Shown one piece after another: positions 26,247-35,471 of a DNA stretch of 60,455 bases. The position numbers and the translations under genes were made by a program. This DNA comes from Acidimicrobiia bacterium. GTDB lineage: Bacteria; Actinomycetota; Acidimicrobiia; Acidimicrobiales; Aldehydirespiratoraceae. The DNA lies in NCBI GenBank assembly GCA_022820805.1, contig JAJEEV010000003.1, positions 1-60,455 of the forward strand, given 5' to 3'. The number at the start of each line of letters is the position of its first letter. The first letter of the stretch is position 1. A model generated the notes under the pieces. That model was not told the DNA's origin. It worked only from the letters and a program-made list of their open reading frames with translations, and ran no database searches.

Positions 26247-27187
26247 CACGGCGCTTCGGAGGCGAGCAGGGCGGCCCCGATGGCGCCGGCCTGGCTCCCG
26301 AACCGCGCCGGCACGACCTGCACCTTCCGCCGCTGGTCGCCGCCGAGCACCAGGCGGTGCGTCCAGGCCTCCATGCCTCGCACCAGCGGCTCGCCGATGT
26401 CGACCAGTCCCCCGGCGATCACGATCACCTCCGGGTCGAGCATGTGCACGAGGTTGGCCACCCCTATTGCCGCGCAGCGGCAGAACTCGTCCAGCACGGC
26501 CAGCGCATCGGAGTCGCCCTTGGCGACCAGCGCATGGACGTGCTCGCCGCGGATGGCGCCGACCGAGCCGGCCTCGCTGACGGCGCTGTCGAAGTCGCCT
26601 CTCGCGGCCGCCTGGCGGGCCAGGCGGCCCAGGCCGGTACCGGATGCGTAGTACTCCCATGGACCGGGAGCGCCGGTCACGTGCTCGGGCCCCGACATCT
26701 CGATCGTCATGTGGCCCGACTCGCCGGCGAAGCCGTTCCAGCCCCGGTACAGCTTCCCGTCGAACACGAACCCGGTGCCCAGGCCGGTGCCGAGCGCCAC
26801 CAGGGCCACATGGCGTGAACCGCGCGCCGCGCCGTGGAGCGCTTCCGCCCAGGCCGCCGCGGTGGCCTCGTTCTCGACGACCACGGGGCGCCGCCACTGC
26901 GCCCGCAGGCGGCGACGGAGGTCGAGGTCCAGAACACCGTCGATGTTGGGCGAGTACTTGAGCACGCCGTCGGAGTCGACGAGCCCGGCGATGCCCACTC
27001 CGACAGCCGAGAAGGTAGCGCCGCACTCGTGCTCGAGGCCGGCGACCATCCGCGTGATCGTCTCGACCAGGGCCTCGCCGTCGGCGGTGGTGGCGTCGCG
27101 CCGCACCGCGACGGGCTCGGTAGGGTCTGCGGGGTGGACGGCCACCCCCAGCACCTTGGTTCCACCGATGTCCAAGCCGCAATACAC
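26246..27187 (-). CDS. ROK-family sugar kinase (glucokinase-like) lacking the zinc motif
   Basis: A 313-aa ROK protein with the phosphate-binding LDIGGTKVLGVAV (5-17), ALGTGLGTGFV (131-141) and AGESGHMTIE (154-163). Two departures: the CxCGxxGCxE zinc-binding loop after the conserved His159 is replaced by SGPEHVTGAPGPWEYYASG with no cysteine, and the catalytic ND of VENDAN reads VENEAT, putting Glu107 where Asp is normal. Co-transcription with pfkA suggests hexose phosphorylation, but substrate and activity are open. Confidence 0.8.
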   Translation of the reverse strand: MYCGLDIGGTKVLGVAVHPADPTEPVAVRRDATTADGEALVETITRMVAGLEHECGATFSAVGVGIAGLVDSDGVLKYSPNIDGVLDLDLRRRLRAQWRRPVVVENEATAAAWAEALHGAARGSRHVALVALGTGLGTGFVFDGKLYRGWNGFAGESGHMTIEMSGPEHVTGAPGPWEYYASGTGLGRLARQAAARGDFDSAVSEAGSVGAIRGEHVHALVAKGDSDALAVLDEFCRCAAIGVANLVHMLDPEVIVIAGGLVDIGEPLVRGMEAWTHRLVLGGDQRRKVQVVPARFGSQAGAIGAALLASEAP

Positions 27188-27218
27188 GATGCTCAGGAAC
27201 TTCCGCTTGGCATGCCGC

Positions 27219-27674
27219 TCAGACTCGGGAGCCCGCTTCCACGTAGGCCTTCAACTCGTCCAGCGCAGTGTGCATGATGCGCGACTCGGCTCTCCGCTTC
27301 ACAAAGCCCGGCAAGGGCACGGCCAACTCGACCGCGAGCTGGTAGGTCACCTCGGTGGTGTCGGTCTCCCCGGAGACGGGCACGAACTCGTACTCGCCGT
27401 CGAGCCTGGTGGTGGCGTCGCCCCTCTGGAGCCTCCACGCCAGGCGCAGCGGGTCCGATCCGTAGAAGTACCGGAGCGTGTAGGTCGTCGAACGGCCCAT
27501 CGCGGTGACCCGGTACTCCACGTCGACGGCCCGGCCGTCCCGGTCCCGGGCGACGATTCGCGCCTCCTTGATGTCGTGCGCCCATCGCGGGTACTGCTCG
27601 AAGTCGGTGGCCGCGCCATAGCAGCGCTCGGGGGAGGCCATGATGGTGGTGCGCTGGGTTGCCTGGTCGACCAC
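27219..27674 (-). CDS. SRPBCC (START/polyketide cyclase-like) family protein
   Basis: A 151-aa protein of the hydrophobic-ligand-binding SRPBCC fold: TIMASPERCYGAATDFEQYPRWAHDIKEARIV at the N-terminus, alternating beta strands, and a long C-terminal helix (IMHTALDELKAYVEAGS). In actinobacteria such proteins often bind lipid or polyketide intermediates. GTG at 27674 was chosen with AAGGAG about 11 bases upstream, a slightly long spacing. No adjacent biosynthetic gene indicates the ligand. Confidence 0.8.
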   Translation of the reverse strand: MVDQATQRTTIMASPERCYGAATDFEQYPRWAHDIKEARIVARDRDGRAVDVEYRVTAMGRSTTYTLRYFYGSDPLRLAWRLQRGDATTRLDGEYEFVPVSGETDTTEVTYQLAVELAVPLPGFVKRRAESRIMHTALDELKAYVEAGSRV

Positions 27675-27788
27675 GGCGGGCGCCGCTCCTTGAAGTCCTT
27701 CTCGACGACCGCGGCCGCGTCGCGGCCGCGTGGCGGTTGACCCTAACAACGTCTCTGATGCTTGCGGCGTGCTGCGAGAGCGGCCGCT

Positions 27789-27887
27789 CAGAGGCCGAGC
27801 GGATAGGCGGGACAACGCAATCCATATGGCGCGAGGCCGTGGCCCGAGCGGCCCGTGAGCGAAGCGATCAAGAGCGGGAATGACACC
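27789..27887 (+). repeat. Dispersed intergenic repeat, copy B
   Basis: About 99 bp, starting CAGAGGCCGAGCGG and containing the core shared with copies A and C; the left third is more divergent (ATAGGCGGGACAACGCAATC). It lies between the SRPBCC gene and the end of the PimB'-like gene, both on the minus strand. Confidence 0.85.
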
Positions 27888-27927
27888 GCTGCGCCTCGAT
27901 GGGCCCTTGCCTGTCCTGCGGGCACTC

Positions 27928-29064
27928 TCAGGACCGGGATCGTCTGGACATCTCGTCGATGGCGGCCCGTAGCCGACCGGCCAGCAGGTCGTAGGAGAAG
28001 GCGGTCTCAGCCCTGTGGCGCGCCGCCGCCCCCATCTGTGATCTGAGCTCGGTGTCGTCGAGGAGCGCGGCGATGGCCGCGGCTGCGGCGGCCGGGGTCG
28101 TCTCGTCGAGGACGACCCCCGTCTCGCCGTCGGCGACGGCCTCGTGGGCCCCGCCGCTGCGGCCCGCCACCTGGGGCACGCCCGCGGCCGCGGCCTCGAG
28201 GAACACGATGCCGAACCCCTCCTGCTCCAGGCCACGCCAGCGGGTCCGGCACAGCATCGCGAACACGTCGGCGCTCCCGACCAGCGCGGCGACGTCGTCA
28301 TCGGGCAGCCGCCCCAGGAGCCTGACCGGCGCCCGGGCGCGGGCGGCCAGCCGCCTCAGCCGGACCCGGTCCCGGCCGTCTCCGGCGATCGCCACCTGGA
28401 CCTCGCGGCCCTGGGCCGCCAGCAGCCCGGCCGCCCGTACGAGGGTGTCCATGCCCTTGCGGGGTACCAGCCGCGAGACGCTCACGACGGTGGAGGCCCC
28501 GGGACGCAGCCCCAGACGGCGGCGCGACTCGGTTCGCTCCTGGTGGCCGGCCGGGCGGAACCGCTCGGTGTCCACCCCCGGCGGGATCACGAAGGCCGGA
28601 AGGTGCTGGCCCAGAATCCGCTCGCACTCGCGGGCGGGGTAGCCCCCCGCGGCGATCACCCCCGCCGCGGAGTCGAGGATCCGGCGCAGCAGTCGCTGCA
28701 GTCCGGGAAGCCGAGCCGGGATGGCCACCTCGGCACCGTGCACCACGACCGCGTACGGCCGGTCCAGGCGGGGGCCGATCAGCCCCGCCGGCAGCGCGGG
28801 GTCGATCACGACGAGGTCGACATCGTGGAGTTCGGCCAGCCGGTTCACCCGGCGCACCAGGTGCGGTCCGGGCAGGAGCCACGGCTCCCGGGAGCGGACC
28901 ACCGTGTAGGGCTGCTCGGCGTCGAACGCGGCCGCGCCCGCGTACGGAGTGGTGTGGACCACAACGTCGTCGGCAGGCAACCGCCTCCATAATTCCCACA
29001 GGTAGTTCTGGATGCCTCCCACCTTCGGCGGGAAGTCGTTGGTCACCAGCAGGTGCCGGGTCAC
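27928..29064 (-). CDS. GT4 glycosyltransferase, PimB'-like (phosphatidylinositol mannoside mannosyltransferase)
   Basis: A 378-aa GT-B glycosyltransferase starting VTRHLLVTNDFPPKVGGIQNYL, closely matching the N-terminus of mycobacterial/corynebacterial PimB', which adds the second mannose to PIM1 at the cytoplasmic membrane. It has VSRLVPRKGMDTL, AGDGRDRVRLRRLA and the GT4 motif EGFGIVFLEAAAAG. GTG at 29064 overlaps the queG stop by 4 bases. The family includes other mannosyl- and glucosyltransferases, so PIM synthesis is likely but not proven. Confidence 0.78.
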   Translation of the reverse strand: MTRHLLVTNDFPPKVGGIQNYLWELWRRLPADDVVVHTTPYAGAAAFDAEQPYTVVRSREPWLLPGPHLVRRVNRLAELHDVDLVVIDPALPAGLIGPRLDRPYAVVVHGAEVAIPARLPGLQRLLRRILDSAAGVIAAGGYPARECERILGQHLPAFVIPPGVDTERFRPAGHQERTESRRRLGLRPGASTVVSVSRLVPRKGMDTLVRAAGLLAAQGREVQVAIAGDGRDRVRLRRLAARARAPVRLLGRLPDDDVAALVGSADVFAMLCRTRWRGLEQEGFGIVFLEAAAAGVPQVAGRSGGAHEAVADGETGVVLDETTPAAAAAAIAALLDDTELRSQMGAAARHRAETAFSYDLLAGRLRAAIDEMSRRSRS

Positions 29065-30281
29065 GCCGCAGCCCGTCCGGGCACGGGCCGCTCCAGCTCG
29101 GCCCTCACCAGCGGATCGTCGCGCTCCGACAGCGCTTGGAGCCCGAGTCCCAGTCGCCGGGCGCACCATACGGCGTGGGCGCGGATCAGTGGGTCGGCGT
29201 CGCCGAGGGCCCGGTCCACTGCAGCTCGCACCCGGGGATCGGACGGCTCGCCCACATTGGCCAGCACCACCAGGGCGTTGCGGCGCAGGTAGCGCGGCTC
29301 GCGCCTCGGTATGTACCAGCGCCCGAACCGGGCCATCAGCGCGTCGTCGCTGGCCTCCAGCATGTCCAGGACCGCTACCCATGCGGCGCCGTCCTCGGGC
29401 AGGGCCTCTCGGGCGGCCCGGGTGGGTGCGTCCGCGCCTGACCGGTCCCGGCGGGCCAGCCGGACCCGCACCCGGTTGGGCGGGCACACGTCGGAGCAGT
29501 CGTCACACCCGTAGATCCGGTCGCCGAGGGCGACCCGGTAGTCGGGGTCGAACACGCCGCCGGTCTGGACGAGCCAGGCCAGGCATCGCCGGGCGTCCAC
29601 GGTGCCGGGGGCCGTGATCGCTCCCGTCGGGCAGCCGTCGAGGCACTGGCGGCACGATCCGCAGCCGTCGGCCACGGGCGGGCGCGGTTCCGGCGGTGCG
29701 ATCGGAGCATCGGTGACGACCGCTCCCAGCACCACGAGACTGCCCGCTTCGTGCACCAGGATGTTGGAGTTCTTGCCCCACCAGCCGATGGCGGCGCGGT
29801 GCGCGGCGGCCCGGTCGACCAGGCCGTTCTCGTCGGCCGACACCACCGCGGCGTGTCCCGCGGTCCGCAGGGGCTCGGCCATGGCCTCCAGCGCCGCTCT
29901 CAGCGCGGCGTAGTGGTCCGAGCGCGCGTAGGCCGCCACCCTCGCGTGGGGGCCTCCATGGCTGGGCGGCTCGCCCGCGTCGGCGTCGAACTCGAGCGCG
30001 CCGACGATCAGCGCGGCCGCGCCCTCGACGAGGCGCCCCGGGTCGGTGGAGCGCTCCGGATTGCGGTAGGTGAACTGCATCCCGCCGTGCAGTCCTGCCT
30101 GCTTGCGCTCATGCAGAATCGCGGCGACCTCGTCGAACGGCTCAGCGGTGCACACCCCGACCGCGCACAGCCCGGCGGCGCGGCCGATTCCGGCCAGCGT
30201 GTCCACGTCTACGGTCACGGGATCAGGGCCCCCAGCGCCGGCTGGCCGCGGCGAGCCCTGGTGGGTGGGAGCGGCCCGCAT
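29061..30281 (-). CDS. queG: Epoxyqueuosine reductase QueG
   Basis: Cobalamin and 4Fe-4S enzyme that reduces epoxyqueuosine to queuosine in tRNA. The 406-aa form carries the central DUF1730 part (ERSTDPGRLVEGAAALIVGAL, WWGKNSNILVH), two cysteine clusters (CGSCRQCLDGCPTGAI and CDDCSDVCPPN) and a C-terminal HEAT-like region. ATG 30281 lies 4 bases after the trpD stop with GAGGAG directly abutting it; GTG 30218, just before the conserved domain, is an alternative. Confidence 0.88.
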   Translation of the reverse strand: MRAAPTHQGSPRPAGAGGPDPVTVDVDTLAGIGRAAGLCAVGVCTAEPFDEVAAILHERKQAGLHGGMQFTYRNPERSTDPGRLVEGAAALIVGALEFDADAGEPPSHGGPHARVAAYARSDHYAALRAALEAMAEPLRTAGHAAVVSADENGLVDRAAAHRAAIGWWGKNSNILVHEAGSLVVLGAVVTDAPIAPPEPRPPVADGCGSCRQCLDGCPTGAITAPGTVDARRCLAWLVQTGGVFDPDYRVALGDRIYGCDDCSDVCPPNRVRVRLARRDRSGADAPTRAAREALPEDGAAWVAVLDMLEASDDALMARFGRWYIPRREPRYLRRNALVVLANVGEPSDPRVRAAVDRALGDADPLIRAHAVWCARRLGLGLQALSERDDPLVRAELERPVPGRAAA

Positions 30282-30285
30282 CTCC

Positions 30286-31326
30286 TCAGCCGGCCGGCGC
30301 CGTGGTCACCTCTTCGAACTTCTGGGCGGCCCGCCCGTCGTCGATGGCCGCCGTAGCCGCCTCGACTCCCCCGGCGAGGTCGTCGGCGATCCCGGCCACC
30401 ACCAGAGCGGCGGCTGCGTTGAGGACCACGATGTCGCGCTTGGGGCCCGCTTCGCCCGCCAGCACCGAGGAGAGGATCCGGGCGTTGGTCACCGGGTCGC
30501 CTCCCCTGAGCTCGTCGGGTGCGGCTGCGGGCAGCCCGACGTCGCCGGCGTCCACCCGGTACTCGGTGACCTTGCCCTCGTTCACGTCGACCACCAGGTT
30601 GGGCCCGGTGGTGGTGAGCTCGTCGTAACGGCCGTCGCCGTGCACGACCAGGGATCGCACCGAGCCGGTCGCCTGCAGCACCGCGGCCATCGTGGGCGCC
30701 AGAGACCGTTCGAGCACGCCCAGCACCTGGCGCTGCACGTGGCCCGGGTGCGACAGCGGTCCCAGCAGGTTGAAGACCGTGGATATGCCGACCTCCGAGC
30801 GCACGTTGGCGACGTGGCGCATGGCGGGATGGAAGGTCTTGGCGAAGGCGAACCCGAGGCCGGCGGTGCGCACCATCTCGGCGACCTGCTGCGGCGATGC
30901 GGCGATGGGCACGCCGATCACGTCGAGCAGATCGAAGCTGCCCGAGGTGGAGGAGGCCTTGACGCTGCCGTGCTTGCAGACCGTCGCTCCCGCGCCGGCG
31001 GCCACGAAGCAGGCCATGGTCGAGATGTTGAGCGCGTGGGACTTGCGTCCGGCGGTTCCCCCGGTGCCCACGATGTCGATGGAGCCTTCGGGAATGTCGA
31101 GGGGTGTGGCCGCGTCGCGCATGGCGCCGACCAGTCCGAGGAGCTCCCCCACTGCGGGTCCCTTGAGCCTCAGGGCGACGATGAACGCGGCCACCTGGGC
31201 GTCGGTCGCCTCGCCCGCGAGGATCGACCCGAGCGCGGCCTGGGCCTCGCCGGGACCGATGTCGCGGCCGGCTGCGAGCGTGCCCAGAACTCCGGGCCAT
31301 CCGCCGTAGGTGTCGAGCGTCGTCAT
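30286..31326 (-). CDS. trpD: Anthranilate phosphoribosyltransferase TrpD
   Basis: Transfers phosphoribose from PRPP to anthranilate in tryptophan synthesis. The 346 residues have GTGGT (87-91) and NIST (100-103), CKHGSVKASSTSGSFDLLD for PRPP/anthranilate binding, and VFNLLGPLSHPGHVQRQVLGV. The canonical GTGGDG is GTGGTAG here. It stands apart from other trp genes, next to queG, and is divergent from the RNase P RNA gene. Confidence 0.93.
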   Translation of the reverse strand: MTTLDTYGGWPGVLGTLAAGRDIGPGEAQAALGSILAGEATDAQVAAFIVALRLKGPAVGELLGLVGAMRDAATPLDIPEGSIDIVGTGGTAGRKSHALNISTMACFVAAGAGATVCKHGSVKASSTSGSFDLLDVIGVPIAASPQQVAEMVRTAGLGFAFAKTFHPAMRHVANVRSEVGISTVFNLLGPLSHPGHVQRQVLGVLERSLAPTMAAVLQATGSVRSLVVHGDGRYDELTTTGPNLVVDVNEGKVTEYRVDAGDVGLPAAAPDELRGGDPVTNARILSSVLAGEAGPKRDIVVLNAAAALVVAGIADDLAGGVEAATAAIDDGRAAQKFEEVTTAPAG

Positions 31327-31377
31327 GGCTTGCCTCCGAGCCGCCGCGGCGCCTTGGGGTCCGCCGTCGCGTCGAGG

Positions 31378-31459
31378 CTTCAGGCTAGCTAGCGACCGTG
31401 GTGAAGGGCTAGGAGCCGCGGGCGCTGAGCAGCCCTTTCGCTCGGCCCCTAGCCTGAAG
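31378..31459. repeat. 11-bp inverted repeat just upstream of rnpB
   Basis: CTTCAGGCTAG (31378-31388) and CTAGCCTGAAG (31449-31459) are perfect reverse complements 60 nt apart; the right arm ends 2 nt before the predicted RNase P RNA 5' end. An inner pair AGGGCT/AGCCCT is also possible. Could be an rnpB/trpD divergent regulatory site, or a terminator-like fold behind either promoter. Confidence 0.5.
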
Positions 31460-31461
31460 AC

Positions 31462-31816
<355 letters not shown>

Positions 31817-31827
31817 ACCACCCCCTC

Positions 31828-32376
31828 ATGACTCTCAGGCTGCCCGCGGCTGGACGACGGGTCGCCGTCCTGCTCGTTGGGTCGGCCTTGGTGGCGGGCG
31901 TGGTGCTGGCCGGCTGTTCCGGGACCGACGGTCAAGCGGCGATGCTTGAGGTGCCGTGCTCGACCTTCATCGACGCCGTCGACGACATCGGCCCGTCGTA
32001 TACGGCCCACGGTTCGGGCGGAGGATTCGTCGCGCTGCCCTCGGGCCAGATCCAGCTCGGACGCTCGGGATCGATGGGTTCGGAGTTCAAGGGCTTCCGG
32101 TTCTCGAAGTTCGGACTGCTCGTGCGTCGTGACCGGGTCGTGTCGCTGGAGGTTGTGGAGGCTCCCGGCGAGGCAGTGCTGGACTACGTGCATCCCGACG
32201 TAGGCGCTCGGGCCGTGAGGGTCGGGCCGTGTCGCTCCGGGGACGAGGAGTGGGTCGTCTTCGCCGGCGGGGTGTGGTTGTCGGAGCCGGGTTGCGTGGA
32301 ACTCCTAGCCGCATCTGGTGACGAGGTCATCCCCGTGCGGCTTCCGGTTGGCGCGCCATGCGACGGGGGTCCATAA
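31828..32376 (+). CDS. Predicted lipoprotein of unknown function
   Basis: A 182-aa protein with a basic start, hydrophobic signal and lipobox VLAGC (Cys30), so it should be exported and lipid-anchored. Three further cysteines (VPCSTF, VGPCRSG and later) may form disulfides. No family recognised. The ATG is only 12 nt behind the RNase P RNA 3' end and lacks a Shine-Dalgarno sequence, so it may depend on rnpB read-through or be poorly translated. Confidence 0.65.
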   Translation: MTLRLPAAGRRVAVLLVGSALVAGVVLAGCSGTDGQAAMLEVPCSTFIDAVDDIGPSYTAHGSGGGFVALPSGQIQLGRSGSMGSEFKGFRFSKFGLLVRRDRVVSLEVVEAPGEAVLDYVHPDVGARAVRVGPCRSGDEEWVVFAGGVWLSEPGCVELLAASGDEVIPVRLPVGAPCDGGP

Positions 32377-32456
32377 TTCTGCCGGTTCACCTGGGATAAA
32401 ATGAAACATTTTGATATTAGGTGATAGATGTCATACCCCCATGCGATGATGTGTAC

Positions 32457-33986
32457 ATGGGTATCGAGACGGCACGACGGGTGCGGGACGGGCTGGCGGC
32501 GTTGATTCGCTACGTCAACGATCCGGCCACCGCGACCTCGGAGCTGAAGACTGTGCTGGGCGAGTGCAAGGGCTTCGGCGGGCAGCTGGCGGTGTTGCAG
32601 GCTGACACGGCCGCCGGCATCGCAGAACGTGAGCAGCACGGCGATTCGGGTGTGGCGGTCTTGGCACAGGCTGCCGGCTTGACGCGGCAGGAAGCCGCCG
32701 GTCAGGTGAAGACGGCAACGCGGCTGCAGTCGCTGCCCGCGGTGCGTGACGCGGTGGAAGCGGGTCGGGTGTCGATCGCTAATGCCCGGGCGCTCGCCAA
32801 TGCGTGCGACAAGACCAGCGCCGATGAGGTGACCCAGGACGGTGAGTTGTTGGCCAAGGCAGGTGAGCTCGCCCCCGATCAGTTTGCTCGGGAGGCGAGT
32901 CGGTGGGCGGCGCGGCGCCAGGCCGATGGCGGCGAGAAGCTGTATCGCCGTCAGCGGGCGCGGCGCCGGTTGAGATTCTGGGACGGCGAGGACGGGATGG
33001 TGCACCTGCGGGGGGAACTCGACCCGGTGACCGGTGCCAAGGTGCGCAAGCGGTTCGACCAGGAGGCGGAGCGGCTGCGCCGATCGGACCTGCGCAGTCC
33101 GGGCGGCGAGAAGCGCAGCTACGACCAGCGCCTGGCCGACTCGCTCGACACTCTGACCGCGCACGGCAGCATCTATTCGAAGGCGGCCGGTGGCCGGGTT
33201 GATGGGTCGGTGGGTACTGGTTCGGGGGTTGGTGGCGCAGCGGGTGCCAGCAGGGCACGCGCCGACGAGGGTTCGGCGGCCGCTGGCCGGGTTGATGGGC
33301 GCGGTGGAGGGCTTGGTGGCAAGGGTGAGGCTGGCCGGACCGGGGGTGAGTCTGGGACCGGGAAGTGCGCTTGTGGTGGCAGGCCGTCCGCGGATATCAC
33401 CATCATTCAGCATCTCGACGCCGCCGGCACTGAAGTGTTCTCCGAGATTGCCGGGCGCGAGGTGATCCCTCGGAGCGTTCTTGAGGAGCACTTCTGCAAC
33501 GCCAGCATCAAAGGGGTGGTGTTCAGCAGCGAGGGTGTGCCCCTGTGGCACGGCCGCTCCAAGCGTCTGGCTACCCGTGCGCAGATGAACGCCCTGCGGG
33601 CCCGCTACGGAGCCTGCGGGGGATGCGGCGCCGACATGTGGATCTGCGACGGCCACCACATCAGGCCGGTATCACAAGGCGGCGCCACCAACATCGACAA
33701 CATGATGCTGCTGTGCTGGATCTGCCACCAGAAGGTGCATCATCACGGCTGGCGGGTGGTGCCCGACGGGCGGGGGCTGCACACCATCGCACCGCCGGAA
33801 CGGATTCGGTATGGACCGGCTCGTGCGCCCGACCCACCCCCACCGCAGGGGTCCCCACCGGAGCGGCCTCGGCCGGCCAGCCGGGCGCGGCGTGGGTCCG
33901 GTGCCGAACCGCCGGGAGCCGCCGACCTGGCTCAACCAGCCTTACCCGTCGCTCAGCACGCCGAGCCGCTCTTCGCGGTGACCTAG
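32457..33986 (+). CDS. DUF222 / HNH endonuclease (13E12 repeat family)
   Basis: A 509-aa protein: helical DUF222 region (about 1-230), a low-complexity Gly/Ala/Arg linker with two copies of GRVDG, and a zinc-type HNH domain near 390-440 (CGGCGADMWICDGHHIRPVSQGGATNIDNMMLLCWICHQKVHHHGW). A Pro-rich tail follows. These genes are multicopy in actinobacterial genomes and of unknown role. The start is uncertain: ATG 32457 begins the conserved part; a GTG at 32421 is in frame; neither has a clear ribosome site. The upstream 80 bp is unusually AT-rich for this genome. Confidence 0.85.
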   Translation: MGIETARRVRDGLAALIRYVNDPATATSELKTVLGECKGFGGQLAVLQADTAAGIAEREQHGDSGVAVLAQAAGLTRQEAAGQVKTATRLQSLPAVRDAVEAGRVSIANARALANACDKTSADEVTQDGELLAKAGELAPDQFAREASRWAARRQADGGEKLYRRQRARRRLRFWDGEDGMVHLRGELDPVTGAKVRKRFDQEAERLRRSDLRSPGGEKRSYDQRLADSLDTLTAHGSIYSKAAGGRVDGSVGTGSGVGGAAGASRARADEGSAAAGRVDGRGGGLGGKGEAGRTGGESGTGKCACGGRPSADITIIQHLDAAGTEVFSEIAGREVIPRSVLEEHFCNASIKGVVFSSEGVPLWHGRSKRLATRAQMNALRARYGACGGCGADMWICDGHHIRPVSQGGATNIDNMMLLCWICHQKVHHHGWRVVPDGRGLHTIAPPERIRYGPARAPDPPPPQGSPPERPRPASRARRGSGAEPPGAADLAQPALPVAQHAEPLFAVT

Positions 33987-34021
33987 AGCTGGGCCGGTGC
34001 ACGTTCCCCGCTGGCGGCGGG

Positions 34022-34513
34022 TCAAGCGGGTGGGCGGGTCAGGCGGCCCGTCTTTAGGAACGTTCGGCGGCGGTCGGGGTCGGACAGGTTGAAGCGGCGG
34101 GCGGTCCAGATCAGGGCCGCGATGCCGGCCAGCTCGAGGATCAGCAGCACGGCCAGGGGGCGGTCGAATTCCGGGGGAGTTCCATGGCCCACTCCCCCGC
34201 TGCCGGCGAACGGCCACCAGAACAGCGCGGTGCGCGACCAGGCCCCGCTGGCCACCAGGAACACCAGGGTGCCGATGGGCAGGCCGATCCAGCGCCGCCG
34301 CAGCAGACGGCGGCCCCGGCCGGCAGTCACGAGCATCACCGCGGTCAGCAGCACCACACTGCCTAGGAGGGTGTGCAGGACCCAGGGCGATCCGGTCAGG
34401 TTCTCGGCCACGGGCAGCACCGAGCCCAGCGCCACGACCCGGTAGTCGACGCCGCTGCTGCCGAACACCAGCGCCACGGCCACCACCCCGCACGCCGCGA
34501 ACCAGAAGAACAC
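34022..34513 (-). CDS. Membrane protein of unknown function
   Basis: A 163-aa protein with four predicted membrane helices, a conserved-looking HTLLGSVVLLTAVMLVTAGRGRR segment and LVASGAWSRTALFWWPF. The GTG at 34513 is the first usable start after the zinc-ribbon gene, 15 nt behind its stop. I do not recognise the family; an operon with the zinc-ribbon gene is likely. Confidence 0.65.
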   Translation of the reverse strand: MFFWFAACGVVAVALVFGSSGVDYRVVALGSVLPVAENLTGSPWVLHTLLGSVVLLTAVMLVTAGRGRRLLRRRWIGLPIGTLVFLVASGAWSRTALFWWPFAGSGGVGHGTPPEFDRPLAVLLILELAGIAALIWTARRFNLSDPDRRRTFLKTGRLTRPPA

Positions 34514-34527
34514 CTGACGCTCGGCCG

Positions 34528-35295
34528 CTAGCGCAGCACCAGCCGCCCGCACTCGGCGCAGTCCAGCACTTCCCCTTCCGTGCAGCGCTTGATGCGGGCC
34601 ACCTCGACGGCGGGCATCTGGTGGGGGCACCCGCAGCCGGACGACGGATCGAACGGCACCGCGGTGCTCGGCCCGAACGTCTCGCGCATCCGCTCGTACC
34701 GGGCCACAGCAGCCGTCTCCGCGGCCGCGGCGGACTCGGTCCTCGCGGTCGAGAGCGCGGCCAACTGCTCGTCGATGGCTGCTTCCGCCGATGCCAGCTC
34801 GGCTTCGAGCACGGTGACCCGCTCCTCGTTGAACTTGCGCTGCGCCTCCAGGGAGTCGGCCTGTTCGCTCAACTCCTCGGCCTCCACCAGCGCCTCGATG
34901 GCTCGCTCCTCCAGCATCCCCTGGCGGGACCGCAGTCCCGCGATCTCGTCCTGCAGAGCCTGGAGGTCGCGGATCGCCGTGATCTCACCGGAATAGAGCC
35001 GGTTGTCGTCGACGTCGGCTTTGGCCTGGATGATGGCGGCCTCGTCCTCGAGCCTCTTCTGGCGGGTGAGGACCTCGATCCGCTGCAGGGCCACGGTATC
35101 GATCTGGCGCTGCTGCTCGCCCTGCTCAGCCCGGATCGCGCTCAAGTCCTGGCGCTGGGGAAGGTTCGCCCGTCTGTGCCGCAGCTGCTCGGTCTCAGTG
35201 TCGAGCCTCTGTATCTCCAGCAGCGGATGGACGGTGTCGGACCGGTCGTCGCCGCCGTCTGGGGATTCGTCATCGCGCTGGCCGGCATCGGGCAC
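34528..35295 (-). CDS. Coiled-coil protein with C4-type zinc ribbon
   Basis: A 255-aa protein with a long coiled coil (about residues 25-195, rich in Glu/Gln/Ala/Arg heptads) followed by a C-terminal zinc ribbon: cysteines in SGCGCPHQM and DCAECGRL. This is the architecture of the widespread PF02591-type proteins, implicated in translation or RNA binding in some bacteria. GTG start at 35295. The actinobacterial neighbour Nif3/YbgI is not present here. Confidence 0.85.
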   Translation of the reverse strand: MPDAGQRDDESPDGGDDRSDTVHPLLEIQRLDTETEQLRHRRANLPQRQDLSAIRAEQGEQQRQIDTVALQRIEVLTRQKRLEDEAAIIQAKADVDDNRLYSGEITAIRDLQALQDEIAGLRSRQGMLEERAIEALVEAEELSEQADSLEAQRKFNEERVTVLEAELASAEAAIDEQLAALSTARTESAAAAETAAVARYERMRETFGPSTAVPFDPSSGCGCPHQMPAVEVARIKRCTEGEVLDCAECGRLVLR

Positions 35296-35471
35296 GGCGT
35301 GACACTAAGAGGCCGAGTGGAGCCGCCGCAACCCACACCGCTCCTCGACCGGACGCCGGGTGAGTGCGCCCAACTACGGATGATGGGCGGATCGCGGGCC
35401 CAGGGCTGGTCCGATGCCGGTTGCGCCGGCAGAGTCACTCCTGCTGGCGGACGGTGTGGAACCATGCAGCC

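Noticed and set aside
32400..32460. SOS (LexA) box upstream of the DUF222/HNH gene
   Set aside because: Some actinobacterial 13E12-type genes have one, but no TCGAAC-N4-GTTCGA-like palindrome is present here.
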